Origin: Oscillospiraceae bacterium
GTDB taxonomy: Bacteria > Bacillota > Clostridia > Oscillospirales > Acutalibacteraceae
Reading direction: 5' to 3'
NCBI GenBank assembly: GCA_910574995.1
Contig: CAJTCS010000003.1
Location: forward strand, 186,001-250,000
Length of the DNA stretch: 64,000 nt
This document shows, in pieces, positions 31,376 to 39,667 of this stretch. Made by a program: the position numbers and the translations under genes. Below the pieces are notes generated by a model. That model searched no databases. It was not told the origin of the DNA and saw nothing but the letters and a program-made list of their open reading frames with translations. How positions within the stretch are numbered: the first letter of the stretch is position 1; every line of letters starts with the position of its first letter.

Positions 31376-33073
31376 ATGATACAAGGTTCCCAGTTGAAAA
31401 ACGCTGTGATTTCCGGCTCTAACAACATGGCAAAGTATAAAAAGCAAGTAAACGAGCTGAACATCTTCCCTGTTCCAGACGGCGACACGGGAACGAATAT
31501 GTCTATGACCATCAACGCCGCGGCCGAGGCCATGAAATCCCTTCCCGAGGATATCCCGGTGGGGGAGGCCGCGAAGAAGGCGGCCTCTACCATGCTGCGC
31601 AACGCCCGGGGCAATTCCGGCGTTATCCTTTCCTTGCTGTTCCGGGGCATTTCCAAGGGCCTGGAGGGCCTGGAAGAGGCCGGGTGCGAGGATTTGGTGC
31701 GCGCTTTAGAGTTGGGCGTGGAGGAAGCGTATAAAGCTGTTATGAAGCCCACCGAGGGCACGATGCTTACGGTGGCCCGGGTGGCGGCCGAGCGGGGCCG
31801 GGAGGCCATGGAGCACGGCGCTGAAGGCCCGGTGCCGGTGTGGGACGCGGTATGCCTGGGGGCGGCGGAAGCCTTAGAGGAGACCCCCGAGCTGCTGCCG
31901 GTGCTGAAAAGGGCCGGCGTGGTGGATGCCGGCGGGCAGGGCTTGTGCCTGATCTTCGAGGGGATGCTCAGCGTGTTCCGGGGGGGCATCATCATCGAAT
32001 CGGGGTTGACCGAGGAGGAAAAGGCCCAGGAGACCGCCGAGTTCTTCCGCAATGTGGCGGCGGAATTTGACAGCGAGATTACCTTTACCTATTGCACAGA
32101 GTTTGTGGTGGGCCGCGACCCGGAAATCCAAAAGGACCCCTTAGAGCTGCGCCTGTTCCTGGAGACCATCGGCGACTGTGTGGTGGTGGTAGACGACGAG
32201 GAGATCATCAAGACCCATGTGCACACCGAGAACCCAGGCAACGCCTTGCAGGCCGCGCTGCAGTATGGCCAGCTGTTGACGGTGAAGATTGAAAACATGA
32301 AAGAGCAGCACCGGCTGGCTGCCGAAGAAAACGAAAGCCGCAAGGCTGCCTCGTTGCCGGAAGCCCCCCAGGAGAAGCCGTCTTTGGCCCGGCAAGAGCC
32401 CACAGAGGAAATGGGGTTTGTGTCCGTAGCGGCTGGGGAGGGCCTGAAGGGCTTATTTATGGAGTTAGGTTGCTCGGTGGTAGTCAGCGGCGGGCAGACC
32501 ATGAACCCCAGCACGGAGGACCTATTGGAGGCCATCCTGGCCACCCCGGCCAAGCAAGTGTTCGTGCTGCCCAACAACAAGAACATTTTGATGGCGGCCG
32601 AGCAGGCGGCGCCCCTGGCCACAGACCGGGAGGTCATCGTGCTGCCCACCCGGACTATCCCCCAGGGCGTTTCGGCTATGCTGGCCCTGGATCCAGACGC
32701 GGGCGCAGAGGAGAACCGCCAAGCCATGCTGGAGGCCGCCGGGAACGTAGACACGGGCCTGGTCACCTTTGCCGCCCGGGATTCCGAGTTCGGTGGGCAC
32801 ACCATCCATCACGGGGATATCCTGGGCCTGAAGAACGGCAAACTGGATTATATCGAGAAAGACCCTGTTGCCGCCTGTGTGCGCGTGGCCCGTTCTTTAG
32901 CCAGGAAGCACGCCTCTACTTCTTTCATCACCCTGATTTACGGCGAGGGGGTAACGGCCCAGCAGGCTGAGGAGGCCAAAAGGCTGCTGGGGGCGAAGGT
33001 CAGTTCGGATGTGGAAATTACGTTGGTAGAGGGCGGCCAGCCTGTCTATTACTTTATCATTTCCGTGGAATGA
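31376..33073 (+). CDS. yloV: DAK2-domain protein YloV / fatty acid kinase FakA-like
   Basis: A 565-residue protein. The DhaL (DAK2) kinase domain, residues about 10-200, has NIFPVPDGDTGTNM with the metal-binding Asp residues and NARGNSGVILSLLFRG. A middle linker and a DegV-like/FakA C-terminal domain follow (EFVVGRDPEIQKDPLELRLF, then TNM-like and GGQTMNPSTEDLLEA). With a DegV/FakB partner it phosphorylates exogenous fatty acids for phospholipid synthesis. FakB is not in the window. In many Firmicutes the gene sits beside asp23 and recG; those neighbours are missing here. Confidence 0.92.
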   Translation: MIQGSQLKNAVISGSNNMAKYKKQVNELNIFPVPDGDTGTNMSMTINAAAEAMKSLPEDIPVGEAAKKAASTMLRNARGNSGVILSLLFRGISKGLEGLEEAGCEDLVRALELGVEEAYKAVMKPTEGTMLTVARVAAERGREAMEHGAEGPVPVWDAVCLGAAEALEETPELLPVLKRAGVVDAGGQGLCLIFEGMLSVFRGGIIIESGLTEEEKAQETAEFFRNVAAEFDSEITFTYCTEFVVGRDPEIQKDPLELRLFLETIGDCVVVVDDEEIIKTHVHTENPGNALQAALQYGQLLTVKIENMKEQHRLAAEENESRKAASLPEAPQEKPSLARQEPTEEMGFVSVAAGEGLKGLFMELGCSVVVSGGQTMNPSTEDLLEAILATPAKQVFVLPNNKNILMAAEQAAPLATDREVIVLPTRTIPQGVSAMLALDPDAGAEENRQAMLEAAGNVDTGLVTFAARDSEFGGHTIHHGDILGLKNGKLDYIEKDPVAACVRVARSLARKHASTSFITLIYGEGVTAQQAEEAKRLLGAKVSSDVEITLVEGGQPVYYFIISVE

Positions 33074-33106
33074 CTCCTCTGCGGCGTACCAATGCCAGAA
33101 TAAATG

Positions 33107-33139
33107 GAGGGCGGAATCAGTTTTGCTGATTCCGCCCTC
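33107..33139 (+). terminator. Hairpin after the DAK2-protein gene
   Basis: GAGGGCGGAATCAG (33107-33120) and CTGATTCCGCCCTC (33126-33139) form a perfect 14-bp stem with a TTTTG loop. The T-tract after it is weak (TTGCC), so termination may be incomplete. Confidence 0.65.
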
Positions 33140-33164
33140 TTGCCTGCTTATGAACAAGTGCGTT

Positions 33165-33280
33165 TATAGTAAACGCACTTGAAAATCGGTATTTACTGAT
33201 TTTCAAGCAGGGCGGCGCGGGCGCACCCGTGCCGCCAGGTTCAACAGAGGTATCACCTCTTTTGAACTGCGTTAACTATA
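33165..33280 (+). repeat. Cloverleaf-folding intergenic repeat, copy 1 (116 bp)
   Basis: The ends TATAGTAAACGCA and TGCGTTAACTATA pair (12 of 13). Inside are three hairpins in a row: CTTGAAAATC/GATTTTCAAG, GGCGGCGCGGG/CCCGTGCCGCC and a GGTTCAACAGAGGT/ACCTCTTTTGAACT stem with a few mismatches. Identical to the copy at 63573-63688. Just left of it, CAAGTGCGTTTA (33155-33166) is an inverted partial copy of its own start. Confidence 0.85.
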
Positions 33281-33297
33281 CCATACACATACATGTA

Positions 33298-33348
33298 AAC
33301 GAAAACCCCGGCTTTCCCAAAGGAGGTGGCCGGGGTTTTCGTTTGGCC
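33298..33348. terminator. Bidirectional terminator before the proline-rich protein gene
   Basis: AACGAAAACCCCGGC (about 33299-33313) pairs with GCCGGGGTTTTCGTT (33329-33343), with A- and T-rich outer ends. It can serve the minus-strand gene that ends at 33496. The 150 bp between them hold nothing else. Confidence 0.7.
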
Positions 33349-33495
33349 CGCCGCGGCCATTCGATACGCCGCTTGTGGGGCGCTGTCCGCGTTTGTGCCA
33401 ATGCTTCAAAAATTTTGACCTTTTTTGTAAAGCGCCAGGGCGGCGGAAGGATGCGCCTTGTAAAAACCAAGGCCTTCCCTGGCAGGGCATGCGCG

Positions 33496-34713
33496 TCAAT
33501 CCCGCCGCAAAAATTCCCGCAGGATTTCTTCCGTATCGAATGGGTCTGCGGGCGGCGCTGGGGGCGGGGGGGCGGCCCTATGGCCCGCTGCCTCATCCGG
33601 GCCCTGTGCAAGGGGTAAGCTGGGGCTTTCTGTGTACAGGGCCTCCTGCGGCGGGGCGGCGGGGGGCTGCTGGTAAGGGGCGGGGTCTGGCGGGAGCTCG
33701 AACTCCTCGGTGTATAGGCTCTCCGGAGCGGAAGGCGCCGCGGCGGGCTGGTAGGATTCTTGGGGCAGGTCAAATTCCTCGGTATACAGGCTGGCGTGGG
33801 CGGGCGGGGCCTGGTACCGGGAGGGCTCTTGTGCCAGGGCAAATTCTTCCGTATACAGGCTTTCCTGTGGAGGGGGCGCCGGGCGCTTTTGGGCAGGCAC
33901 ATACCCTTCTTGCGGCGGCAAGGGAGCCTGGGCCTGACGGGGTGGGGCCGCGGCGGGCTGGTGGGGCGGGTATGCCTCGGGGCGGCGCTGCTCGGCCTGG
34001 GCGATCTCCTCAAAAATACCGTCGCGCTCGTCCGCCCGGCGGTTGCGCAGGAAGAGTACCAGCAACATCAGCAGGCCCAATGCCCCCAGGAAGACGCACC
34101 CCGCGCCGCCATAGAACAGGGTAATGGACATGGAATTGGCCCGTTGGTTCAGCCGGGCAAAGGTGATATAGTTGGGGGAACCGTCCGCTGGGGCCTGGCT
34201 GGAAGCACGGGAAGTGTTCAGGGTCAGCTTGGGCCGGGACACCTTCGGCTTCGACAGGGTAGAGCTGCTGCTGCGGGGGGTAGGCCGGGGCGTGTGCACG
34301 GGCCCCGCAATCCCCGTGTCCCCCCCTGTCCCTTGCGGGCCGGAATCCCCGCTGTCGGTGGGTTCCGGTACCTGGCTGGAGGGCTCGTCAGGTTCGGAGG
34401 GCTCGGAAGATTCGGGAGGTAAAGAGGAGGGGTCTTCTTCGGCGGGGGGGAGGGAGCTGGGGTCTTCCTCTGGGGGATCTGTCACCGGGGGCTCGGAAGG
34501 GGGATCGACCACAGGCGGCTCTGTCACGATGGGGTCAGGGGGCACGTCCCCGTCAGGGTTTGGCTCCATGTCGTCTGTGGTATAGGGGGCGTCCTCATCC
34601 AAGGCCAGGGCTGGAAGGGGGAGAGCCAGCAGAAGCAGCGCCGCTAACAAAAAAGCGTACCAAGCCCGCCGCGCGCGGGTGCGTGGGGATATAAGAGCAG
34701 AGAAAGGAACCAT
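33496..34713 (-). CDS. Proline-rich single-pass membrane protein with LYTEEF repeats
   Basis: A 405-residue protein of unknown function. A signal peptide or anchor spans residues 16-38 (AFLLAALLLLALPLPALA). An extracytoplasmic region follows, rich in Pro, Ser, Glu and Asp (DPSSLPP occurs twice), then a Ser/Lys part, a transmembrane helix at about 198-222 and a cytoplasmic tail. The tail has three SLYTEEF units spaced by about 20-25 residues, a fourth degenerate ALYTESP, and a closing DPFDTEEILREFL. The ATG at 34713 is preferred over 34749 because AAAGGCAGG stands 7 bases upstream. The repeats may be docking or phosphorylation sites; this is inference. Confidence 0.7.
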   Translation of the reverse strand: MVPFSALISPRTRARRAWYAFLLAALLLLALPLPALALDEDAPYTTDDMEPNPDGDVPPDPIVTEPPVVDPPSEPPVTDPPEEDPSSLPPAEEDPSSLPPESSEPSEPDEPSSQVPEPTDSGDSGPQGTGGDTGIAGPVHTPRPTPRSSSSTLSKPKVSRPKLTLNTSRASSQAPADGSPNYITFARLNQRANSMSITLFYGGAGCVFLGALGLLMLLVLFLRNRRADERDGIFEEIAQAEQRRPEAYPPHQPAAAPPRQAQAPLPPQEGYVPAQKRPAPPPQESLYTEEFALAQEPSRYQAPPAHASLYTEEFDLPQESYQPAAAPSAPESLYTEEFELPPDPAPYQQPPAAPPQEALYTESPSLPLAQGPDEAAGHRAAPPPPAPPADPFDTEEILREFLRRD

Positions 34714-34869
34714 TCCGGCACCTGCCTTTCTAAAAAATAGGAAACGCATTCATCCAATAGAGAATATTTTACCACGAAAACAGGATGGTTTCAAGCGGGC
34801 AAAGGAAAAGGCCCTGGGTATGTGTGAAAACAGGGGATGCGCCGGCACCGGCGGTTTTGCATGCATACC

Positions 34870-35445
34870 CTAATCTACCAGCACCCCAACGTTATCCTTT
34901 ATGTAGATTACGCCGGAAAGCAGGGTAAGGGCCGCCACAACCCAGCACAGCGCCTGGGTGATAAAAGGGACGGCCATAGCGTTTGGCGTGGCGTCCAGGC
35001 AGCAGGCAAAATAGTAGAACAGGATGGTAAGCATCTGCGCCACGGTCTTCACCTTGCCCCACATGTTGGCGGCAATGACCTTGTTTTTGGCGGCGGCCAG
35101 CATGCGCACCCCGGCCACGGCAAACTCTCGGAACAGCACCACAGCCAGCACTACAGGGCTGCATACGCCGTCTACAGCCATGTAGATGAGGGCGGCGGTG
35201 GTCAGCATCTTGTCGGCCAAAGGGTCGGCAAACTTGCCAAAATTGGTGACCAGGTTGTTTTTGCGGGCCAGATAGCCGTCTAAAAAGTCTGTAAGGCTGG
35301 CAAGGGCGAACACAACGCCCGCGATAAGGCTATATACAGGCTTGAAGCCCGGCTGGCCGATATCGGCAAGGTCCGCAAAAACCATGAATACAGGCACCAG
35401 CAGCACCCGTGCCAAAGTCAGCTTATTGGGTAGGTTCAGCTTCAT
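34870..35445 (-). CDS. pgsA: CDP-diacylglycerol--glycerol-3-phosphate 3-phosphatidyltransferase
   Basis: A 191-residue membrane enzyme with four to five helices. The CDP-alcohol phosphotransferase motif is complete: DFLDGYLARKNNLVTNFGKF followed by ADPLADK (D-G-x2-A-R-x8-G-x3-D-x3-D). It makes phosphatidylglycerophosphate, the first committed step to phosphatidylglycerol and cardiolipin. The start NLPNKLTLARVLLVPVF is typical. It overlaps the end of rimO by four bases, as often found in Clostridia (rimO-pgsA). Confidence 0.94.
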   Translation of the reverse strand: MKLNLPNKLTLARVLLVPVFMVFADLADIGQPGFKPVYSLIAGVVFALASLTDFLDGYLARKNNLVTNFGKFADPLADKMLTTAALIYMAVDGVCSPVVLAVVLFREFAVAGVRMLAAAKNKVIAANMWGKVKTVAQMLTILFYYFACCLDATPNAMAVPFITQALCWVVAALTLLSGVIYIKDNVGVLVD

Positions 35446-36803
35446 CTAGGGACACCTCCTGCATCCAGTTCCGGCGCAGCCCAGCTGCCGTACAGGTCGC
35501 CGTCTATACAGTCTTCTATCTGTACCGGGATGAACGAGCCCGGCGCGGGCCGCCTGCCCTTGGCAGAGAAGAACACCTTCCCGTCCACGTCGGGCGCGTC
35601 CATATATGAGCGGCCGAACCAGCATTCCGCGTAGCGGTCGAACCCTTCTACCAGCACCTCCAGGGTTTGGCCTATAAAAGACAGGCCTTTTTCCTCCATA
35701 ATGGCCAGCTGGGCTTCGTTTAACAGCCGGGCCCGGCGTTCCTTTTCTTCCCCGTCTACCTGGCCGGGAAGCAGGGCGGCGGGGGTGCCTTCCTCTTGGG
35801 AATAGGCAAAGCAGCCCATGCGGTCGAAGCGCACATCCCGCACAAATTCTGCCAGTTCTGTGAAGTCTTCCTCGGTCTCCCCCGGGAAGCCGGCTATCAG
35901 GGTGGTACGCAGCACCACGCCCGGCACGCGCTCCCGTACCTTCCCCATCAGGGCGGCCAGGCTTTGCCGGTCCCCCCTGCGGTTCATGGCCTGTAAAATG
36001 CGCCCAGAGGCGTGCTGTAAGGGGATGTCCAGATAGGGCACCACCTTTTCTTCCCGGGCCATCACATCTAAAAGCTCATCGGTAATGGAATCGGGATAGC
36101 AATACAGCACCCGCAGCCACCGTACCCCGTCAATTTTGCACAGGCGCGCAAGCAGCCCTGCCAGGGAGTATGCCCCGTACAGGTCGATCCCATACCGGCT
36201 GGTGTCCTGGGCGATGAGCACCAGCTCCTTGGCGCCGGCCGCCGCCAGGGCCCGGGCCTCTTCCTCAATGCTCTCCATAGGCCGGCTGCGGTAGCCGCCC
36301 CGGATCAAGGGGATGGCGCAGTAAGAGCAGCGGTTGTCGCACCCCTCGGCTATTTTCAGATAAGCGGAGAAGCTGGGGGTGGAAAGCCTGCGGGCCCCGC
36401 ACAGGGGCATCTTGCTTTTGTCCGGGAAGCTTTCCACAAAGCCCTTTGCCAGCATTTCCCGCAGGCGGGCGCACACGTCCCCGTTGGCCCCAATGCCCAA
36501 CACGCAGTCTACCTCGGGCAGTTCCTTGTGTATCTCCTCCCGGTAGCGTTCTGCCAGGCAGCCGGTGACCACCAGCTTTTTAACGGCCCCTTCAGCCTTC
36601 AGCCGGGCCAGTTCTAAGATCTCTTCGATAGATTCCTTTTTGGCGCTTTCAATGAACCCGCAAGTGTTTACAATGGCGATATCCGCCAACGCCGGGTCGC
36701 CCACCACCTGGAATCCGCCCTCTTCCAGGGCGGCCAACAGCATTTCGCCGTCCACCTGGTTTTTGGCGCAGCCCAAGCTGATCATCCCTACTGTAATGGC
36801 CAT
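35442..36803 (-). CDS. rimO: Ribosomal protein S12 methylthiotransferase RimO
   Basis: A 453-residue radical-SAM enzyme that methylthiolates an aspartate of ribosomal protein S12. The N-terminal domain has MISLGCAKNQVDGEML, NTCGFIESAKKESIEEIL and VVTGCLAERY (three cluster cysteines). The radical-SAM motif is in IAEGCDNRCSYCAIPLIRGG. A C-terminal TRAM domain follows. CAKNQVD and the GFI-x-S-AK block separate it from MiaB/MtaB. The start at 36803 has AAAGGAGG; the upstream open frame lies over the next gene and is not coding. Confidence 0.95.
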   Translation of the reverse strand: MAITVGMISLGCAKNQVDGEMLLAALEEGGFQVVGDPALADIAIVNTCGFIESAKKESIEEILELARLKAEGAVKKLVVTGCLAERYREEIHKELPEVDCVLGIGANGDVCARLREMLAKGFVESFPDKSKMPLCGARRLSTPSFSAYLKIAEGCDNRCSYCAIPLIRGGYRSRPMESIEEEARALAAAGAKELVLIAQDTSRYGIDLYGAYSLAGLLARLCKIDGVRWLRVLYCYPDSITDELLDVMAREEKVVPYLDIPLQHASGRILQAMNRRGDRQSLAALMGKVRERVPGVVLRTTLIAGFPGETEEDFTELAEFVRDVRFDRMGCFAYSQEEGTPAALLPGQVDGEEKERRARLLNEAQLAIMEEKGLSFIGQTLEVLVEGFDRYAECWFGRSYMDAPDVDGKVFFSAKGRRPAPGSFIPVQIEDCIDGDLYGSWAAPELDAGGVPR

Positions 36804-36829
36804 ATGGCCTCCTTTCTGTTTCACGCCCC

Positions 36830-37897
36830 TCACCATAGCTTCCCTTCCCCCAATGGCAGCAAGACGGGGCCGTTCTGGAAGTCCCCGGCATGGGCCTTGG
36901 CCTGGGGGGAAAGCAATTCCAGCAGGGTGATAAGGCCCAGGGGGCCGCTGGGGAAGGGCTTTTCCGCCGTGCCGCCTACCAGTTCCAGGCCAGGGCAAGG
37001 GGTAAAGCCCGCCTTTTTATAAAGCCCCGCCAAACTGGGCTGGCAGGTAAATATACATAGGTCCGCCCCGCTGGCCTGGATGGAGGCCCGTGCCTGGCGC
37101 AGCAATGCTAAGGCCATCCCTTTGCCCCGGTGGCCGGGGCGGGTGACCACCTCGGCGATGCCGCGGGCCTGGTAGGGCCGTCCCTTATGGGTAAAGCTAC
37201 AGCCCACCACCGCTGCGTGTGCCAGCAGGGACTCCCCCTCCATCCAGCAAAAAGAGGCGGCGTGCTCCTTTTCCGGCCAGGGGCTTCCGGCATATTCCGG
37301 CCAGGCTATGGCCTGCAGATCCAATATCTGCTGCCGCAGGGCTGGGGAACCGTCCTCTTGGGGCCAGCGCCGGGTGTGGGCAAGCCCCCGCATAAGCTGG
37401 AAAAACTCCTCGTTGTGTGGCCCGGCCGGGGTCAGGATCGTCCCAGCCCGGCCCAGGGCTTCCCATTCCCCATAGGGGATCCACCGGGCCTCCACGGTCT
37501 CCCCCGGCTGCAGGCGCACGTCCTTTGCTTCCATCTCCCGGCGCAGGGCGTATACGTCGTTAAAAAGCCCGCAGCCGTCCGGCTCGATGGTCTTGACCCG
37601 GTATAGATAGGACAGTTCCTCTGGTTTTGCGGAAATGCCCGTTTCCTCCCGCAGCTCCCGTACGGCGGCGGAAAGGCTTGTCTCCCCAGCCAGCACGCCC
37701 CCGCCGGTGTTTTCCCACATGCCAGGCCACAGGCGCTTTTCAGGGCTGCGTTTGGTACAAAGCAGCTCCCCTTGGCGGTTCATCACCAAAATGATCGCCC
37801 CCAGGTGGAAGTCCCCCGGCCCTAAGGGCTGGCCCCGTTCTATAGTGCGGCCTGTTTTGTGACCGTTTTCATCATATATATCCCAAAATTCCGCCAT
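36830..37897 (-). CDS. NUDIX hydrolase fused to a GNAT acetyltransferase
   Basis: A 355-residue two-domain protein. Residues 1-165 are a NUDIX domain with the Nudix box GGGVLAGETSLSAAVRELRE followed by ETGI, and an IDI/YfcD-like start (WDIYDENGHKTGRTIERG). Residues about 185-345 are a GNAT domain, with AEVVTRPGHRGKGMALALLR as acetyl-CoA loop and GLYKKAGFTPCPGLELVGG. The first part may hydrolyse a nucleoside diphosphate derivative, or the fusion may act in nucleotide-sugar or antibiotic chemistry; neither substrate can be told. The frame is intact through both parts. It lies between rimO and DUF3842 on the same strand. Confidence 0.85.
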   Translation of the reverse strand: MAEFWDIYDENGHKTGRTIERGQPLGPGDFHLGAIILVMNRQGELLCTKRSPEKRLWPGMWENTGGGVLAGETSLSAAVRELREETGISAKPEELSYLYRVKTIEPDGCGLFNDVYALRREMEAKDVRLQPGETVEARWIPYGEWEALGRAGTILTPAGPHNEEFFQLMRGLAHTRRWPQEDGSPALRQQILDLQAIAWPEYAGSPWPEKEHAASFCWMEGESLLAHAAVVGCSFTHKGRPYQARGIAEVVTRPGHRGKGMALALLRQARASIQASGADLCIFTCQPSLAGLYKKAGFTPCPGLELVGGTAEKPFPSGPLGLITLLELLSPQAKAHAGDFQNGPVLLPLGEGKLW

Positions 37898-37909
37898 AAA
37901 GCCTCCTTT

Positions 37910-38323
37910 TCAGCCTGCCAGCAGCTCCCGCACCTTCTGGGCGGCCAACCGCACATAGTCCCCCAGGGGCAGCTCTTGCACGCCCACCACGGTGACAGAG
38001 CACCGGTTTACCGGGATGAGTACTTTTTGGGCCGGGCTTTCCGAGACAGCCGCCGCCATTTTCGGTGTGATCTCCCCCAAAAGGGCGTTGGCGGTGATGA
38101 CGCCCATGGGGCCCAGGATAACGTCGGCCTCGGCGCAGCACACAGCCACCGGGTTTTCCCCGGTTGCACCCGCGTGGGCCCCGGCCTTCAGCATGGCTGC
38201 CGTGGCGGCGGAGTTGGCCCCCACGGCGATGATCTGTGCGGGAAGCTCCATCCCACGCAGCTGGGAGACCAGCGCCGCGCCCATGCGCCCGCCCTGGCCG
38301 TCTATCACAACGATTTTTTTCAT
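37910..38323 (-). CDS. DUF3842 family protein
   Basis: A 137-residue protein starting MKKIVVIDGQGGRMGAALVS, a glycine-rich Rossmann-like opening that is the mark of DUF3842. It also has AVGANSAATAAMLKAGAHAG, ADVILGPMGVITANALLGEI and ending LAAQKVRELL. The family is almost confined to Clostridia and has no known function; the fold suggests nucleotide or cofactor binding. The start at 38323 has GAGGGG upstream. It is 12 bp upstream of the NUDIX-GNAT gene and probably in the same operon. Confidence 0.82.
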   Translation of the reverse strand: MKKIVVIDGQGGRMGAALVSQLRGMELPAQIIAVGANSAATAAMLKAGAHAGATGENPVAVCCAEADVILGPMGVITANALLGEITPKMAAAVSESPAQKVLIPVNRCSVTVVGVQELPLGDYVRLAAQKVRELLAG

Positions 38324-38452
38324 ACCGATCCCCTCTTCGTTTTTTGTTTTGCCACTTTGCGGGACGTGCGGGCAAGGACTGTACCGCTTCACCCCAGCCC
38401 CCGCCAGGGCCGCGCCCTCCGGGCCCTTTCTGGCGTGACGGCTGGTAGTGTT

Positions 38453-39661
38453 TTATTCCCGGTAAGGCGCGTCCGCCCTGCGGGCGACAGCCGGCTCCTC
38501 CCCTAAAAACGCCTGGGCCGTCTTGCCGCTTGCGGCCAATTCCGTACCCCCGCTGCGGATGTGCAGTTCATCCAGGCCGCCGTAGGCCCCGCCGATGGTG
38601 TGGGCCATGCCCCGCAGCATCGGCTGCCGCTCCTGCGGGGAAGCGGCGGCAAACCAGTCCGCCGCTTCCTGGGAGAGCTCCAACGTCACAGAAATGGCGG
38701 CTTCTTCTAAAGAAAGGCTGGCGTGGGTTTCCCCGCCGCCGTCTATATAGCTTGCCGACAGCAAAAAGGTGCCTTCCGGCGCGCCCCCCAGGGCCACCAT
38801 CTGTCCTACCAGGGCTGTTAGGGACAAGGGGGCGTCCGCAATATCATACCGGACAAAGCCGGCCCCCTCTGGCGCGAAAACCGTGAACTTGCCTTTTCCA
38901 TATGCCTCTTCCACGGTAGAGGGGGTGCCCCTTGTGGCAAAGGAGGGGGCGTAGGGCTGCCCGCTGAACCAGCCGTACTCTACACCCCAATAGGCGCATG
39001 CGCATAGGGCCACAACGGCCAGGGCTATGTAGGGGACGGCGTTGTCCAGCCAACGTTTGAAGCGGCGCAGGCGCTGCCTGCCTGCAAAGCTTTTTTCCTC
39101 CCGGTCGGTCAGGAAACTGTCCCACACCCGCTGGGGGCTGTCCCCCCCAGGGGCCAGCTGGGACAGCAGCCCCTGGGCCCGCTCTTGGGTAAGGCCCGCC
39201 CGTTTCAGCCCGGCCTTTACCCTTTTCCCGGCTTGATTCGCACCGCCGCCTGCCGCGGCGGCGGTTTCCTCCAGGCTCCATCCCAGGCCCAGATGCAGGT
39301 ACAAGGGGGTTTTATACTTGGCGGGCAGGCGCAGCAAGGCCCGCAGGCCGTCGGACATGGAAAAAGGCAGGGCGGCTTTTAGCTGCTGGGCTTCCCGTTG
39401 GCCGCCTTTTTCCTTTTTGCGTTTGGGGCGTTTTAAGTTCTGGTCCAGGCAGGCAAGGTGGGCGCACCGGAACAGCCCCGCCCTGCCGGACTGGGCCAGC
39501 CGCCACCGCCGGGGGCTGTACAACAGGTCGCACAGAAGGGTGTGCAGCAGGGCGTTGGCCCCCCGGGGGCCGGCTGCGTGCAGGTAGCACAGCCCGAACA
39601 GCTGGGGGGCTTGGGCAAAATACAAGGCCTCCGCCTGGGAAAGCTCTGGTAGGGTGGGCAA
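38453..39661 (-). CDS. Membrane protein with sigma-region-4-like N-terminus and extracytoplasmic domain
   Basis: A 402-residue protein with TTG start (AAGGAG lies in the end of the preceding yihY gene). The N-terminal ~205 residues are cytoplasmic. Within them, residues about 98-153 (SDGLRALLRLPAKYKTPLYL, then GLGWSLEETAAAAG and KRVKAGLKRAGL) resemble region 4 of ECF sigma factors. One transmembrane helix (about 209-228) follows, then a ~170-residue outside domain with beta strands and no known fold. It looks like an ECF sigma factor fused to its own membrane-bound sensor or anti-sigma part. Function is unproven. Confidence 0.6.
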   Translation of the reverse strand: MPTLPELSQAEALYFAQAPQLFGLCYLHAAGPRGANALLHTLLCDLLYSPRRWRLAQSGRAGLFRCAHLACLDQNLKRPKRKKEKGGQREAQQLKAALPFSMSDGLRALLRLPAKYKTPLYLHLGLGWSLEETAAAAGGGANQAGKRVKAGLKRAGLTQERAQGLLSQLAPGGDSPQRVWDSFLTDREEKSFAGRQRLRRFKRWLDNAVPYIALAVVALCACAYWGVEYGWFSGQPYAPSFATRGTPSTVEEAYGKGKFTVFAPEGAGFVRYDIADAPLSLTALVGQMVALGGAPEGTFLLSASYIDGGGETHASLSLEEAAISVTLELSQEAADWFAAASPQERQPMLRGMAHTIGGAYGGLDELHIRSGGTELAASGKTAQAFLGEEPAVARRADAPYRE

Positions 39662-39667
39662 GGGGGG

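Noticed and set aside
33165-33280. tRNA-like cloverleaf in the intergenic repeat
   Set aside because: The fold has a closing stem and three arms, but the arm lengths, the lack of a seven-base acceptor with 3' discriminator, no T-loop sequence and diverging copies exclude a tRNA gene.
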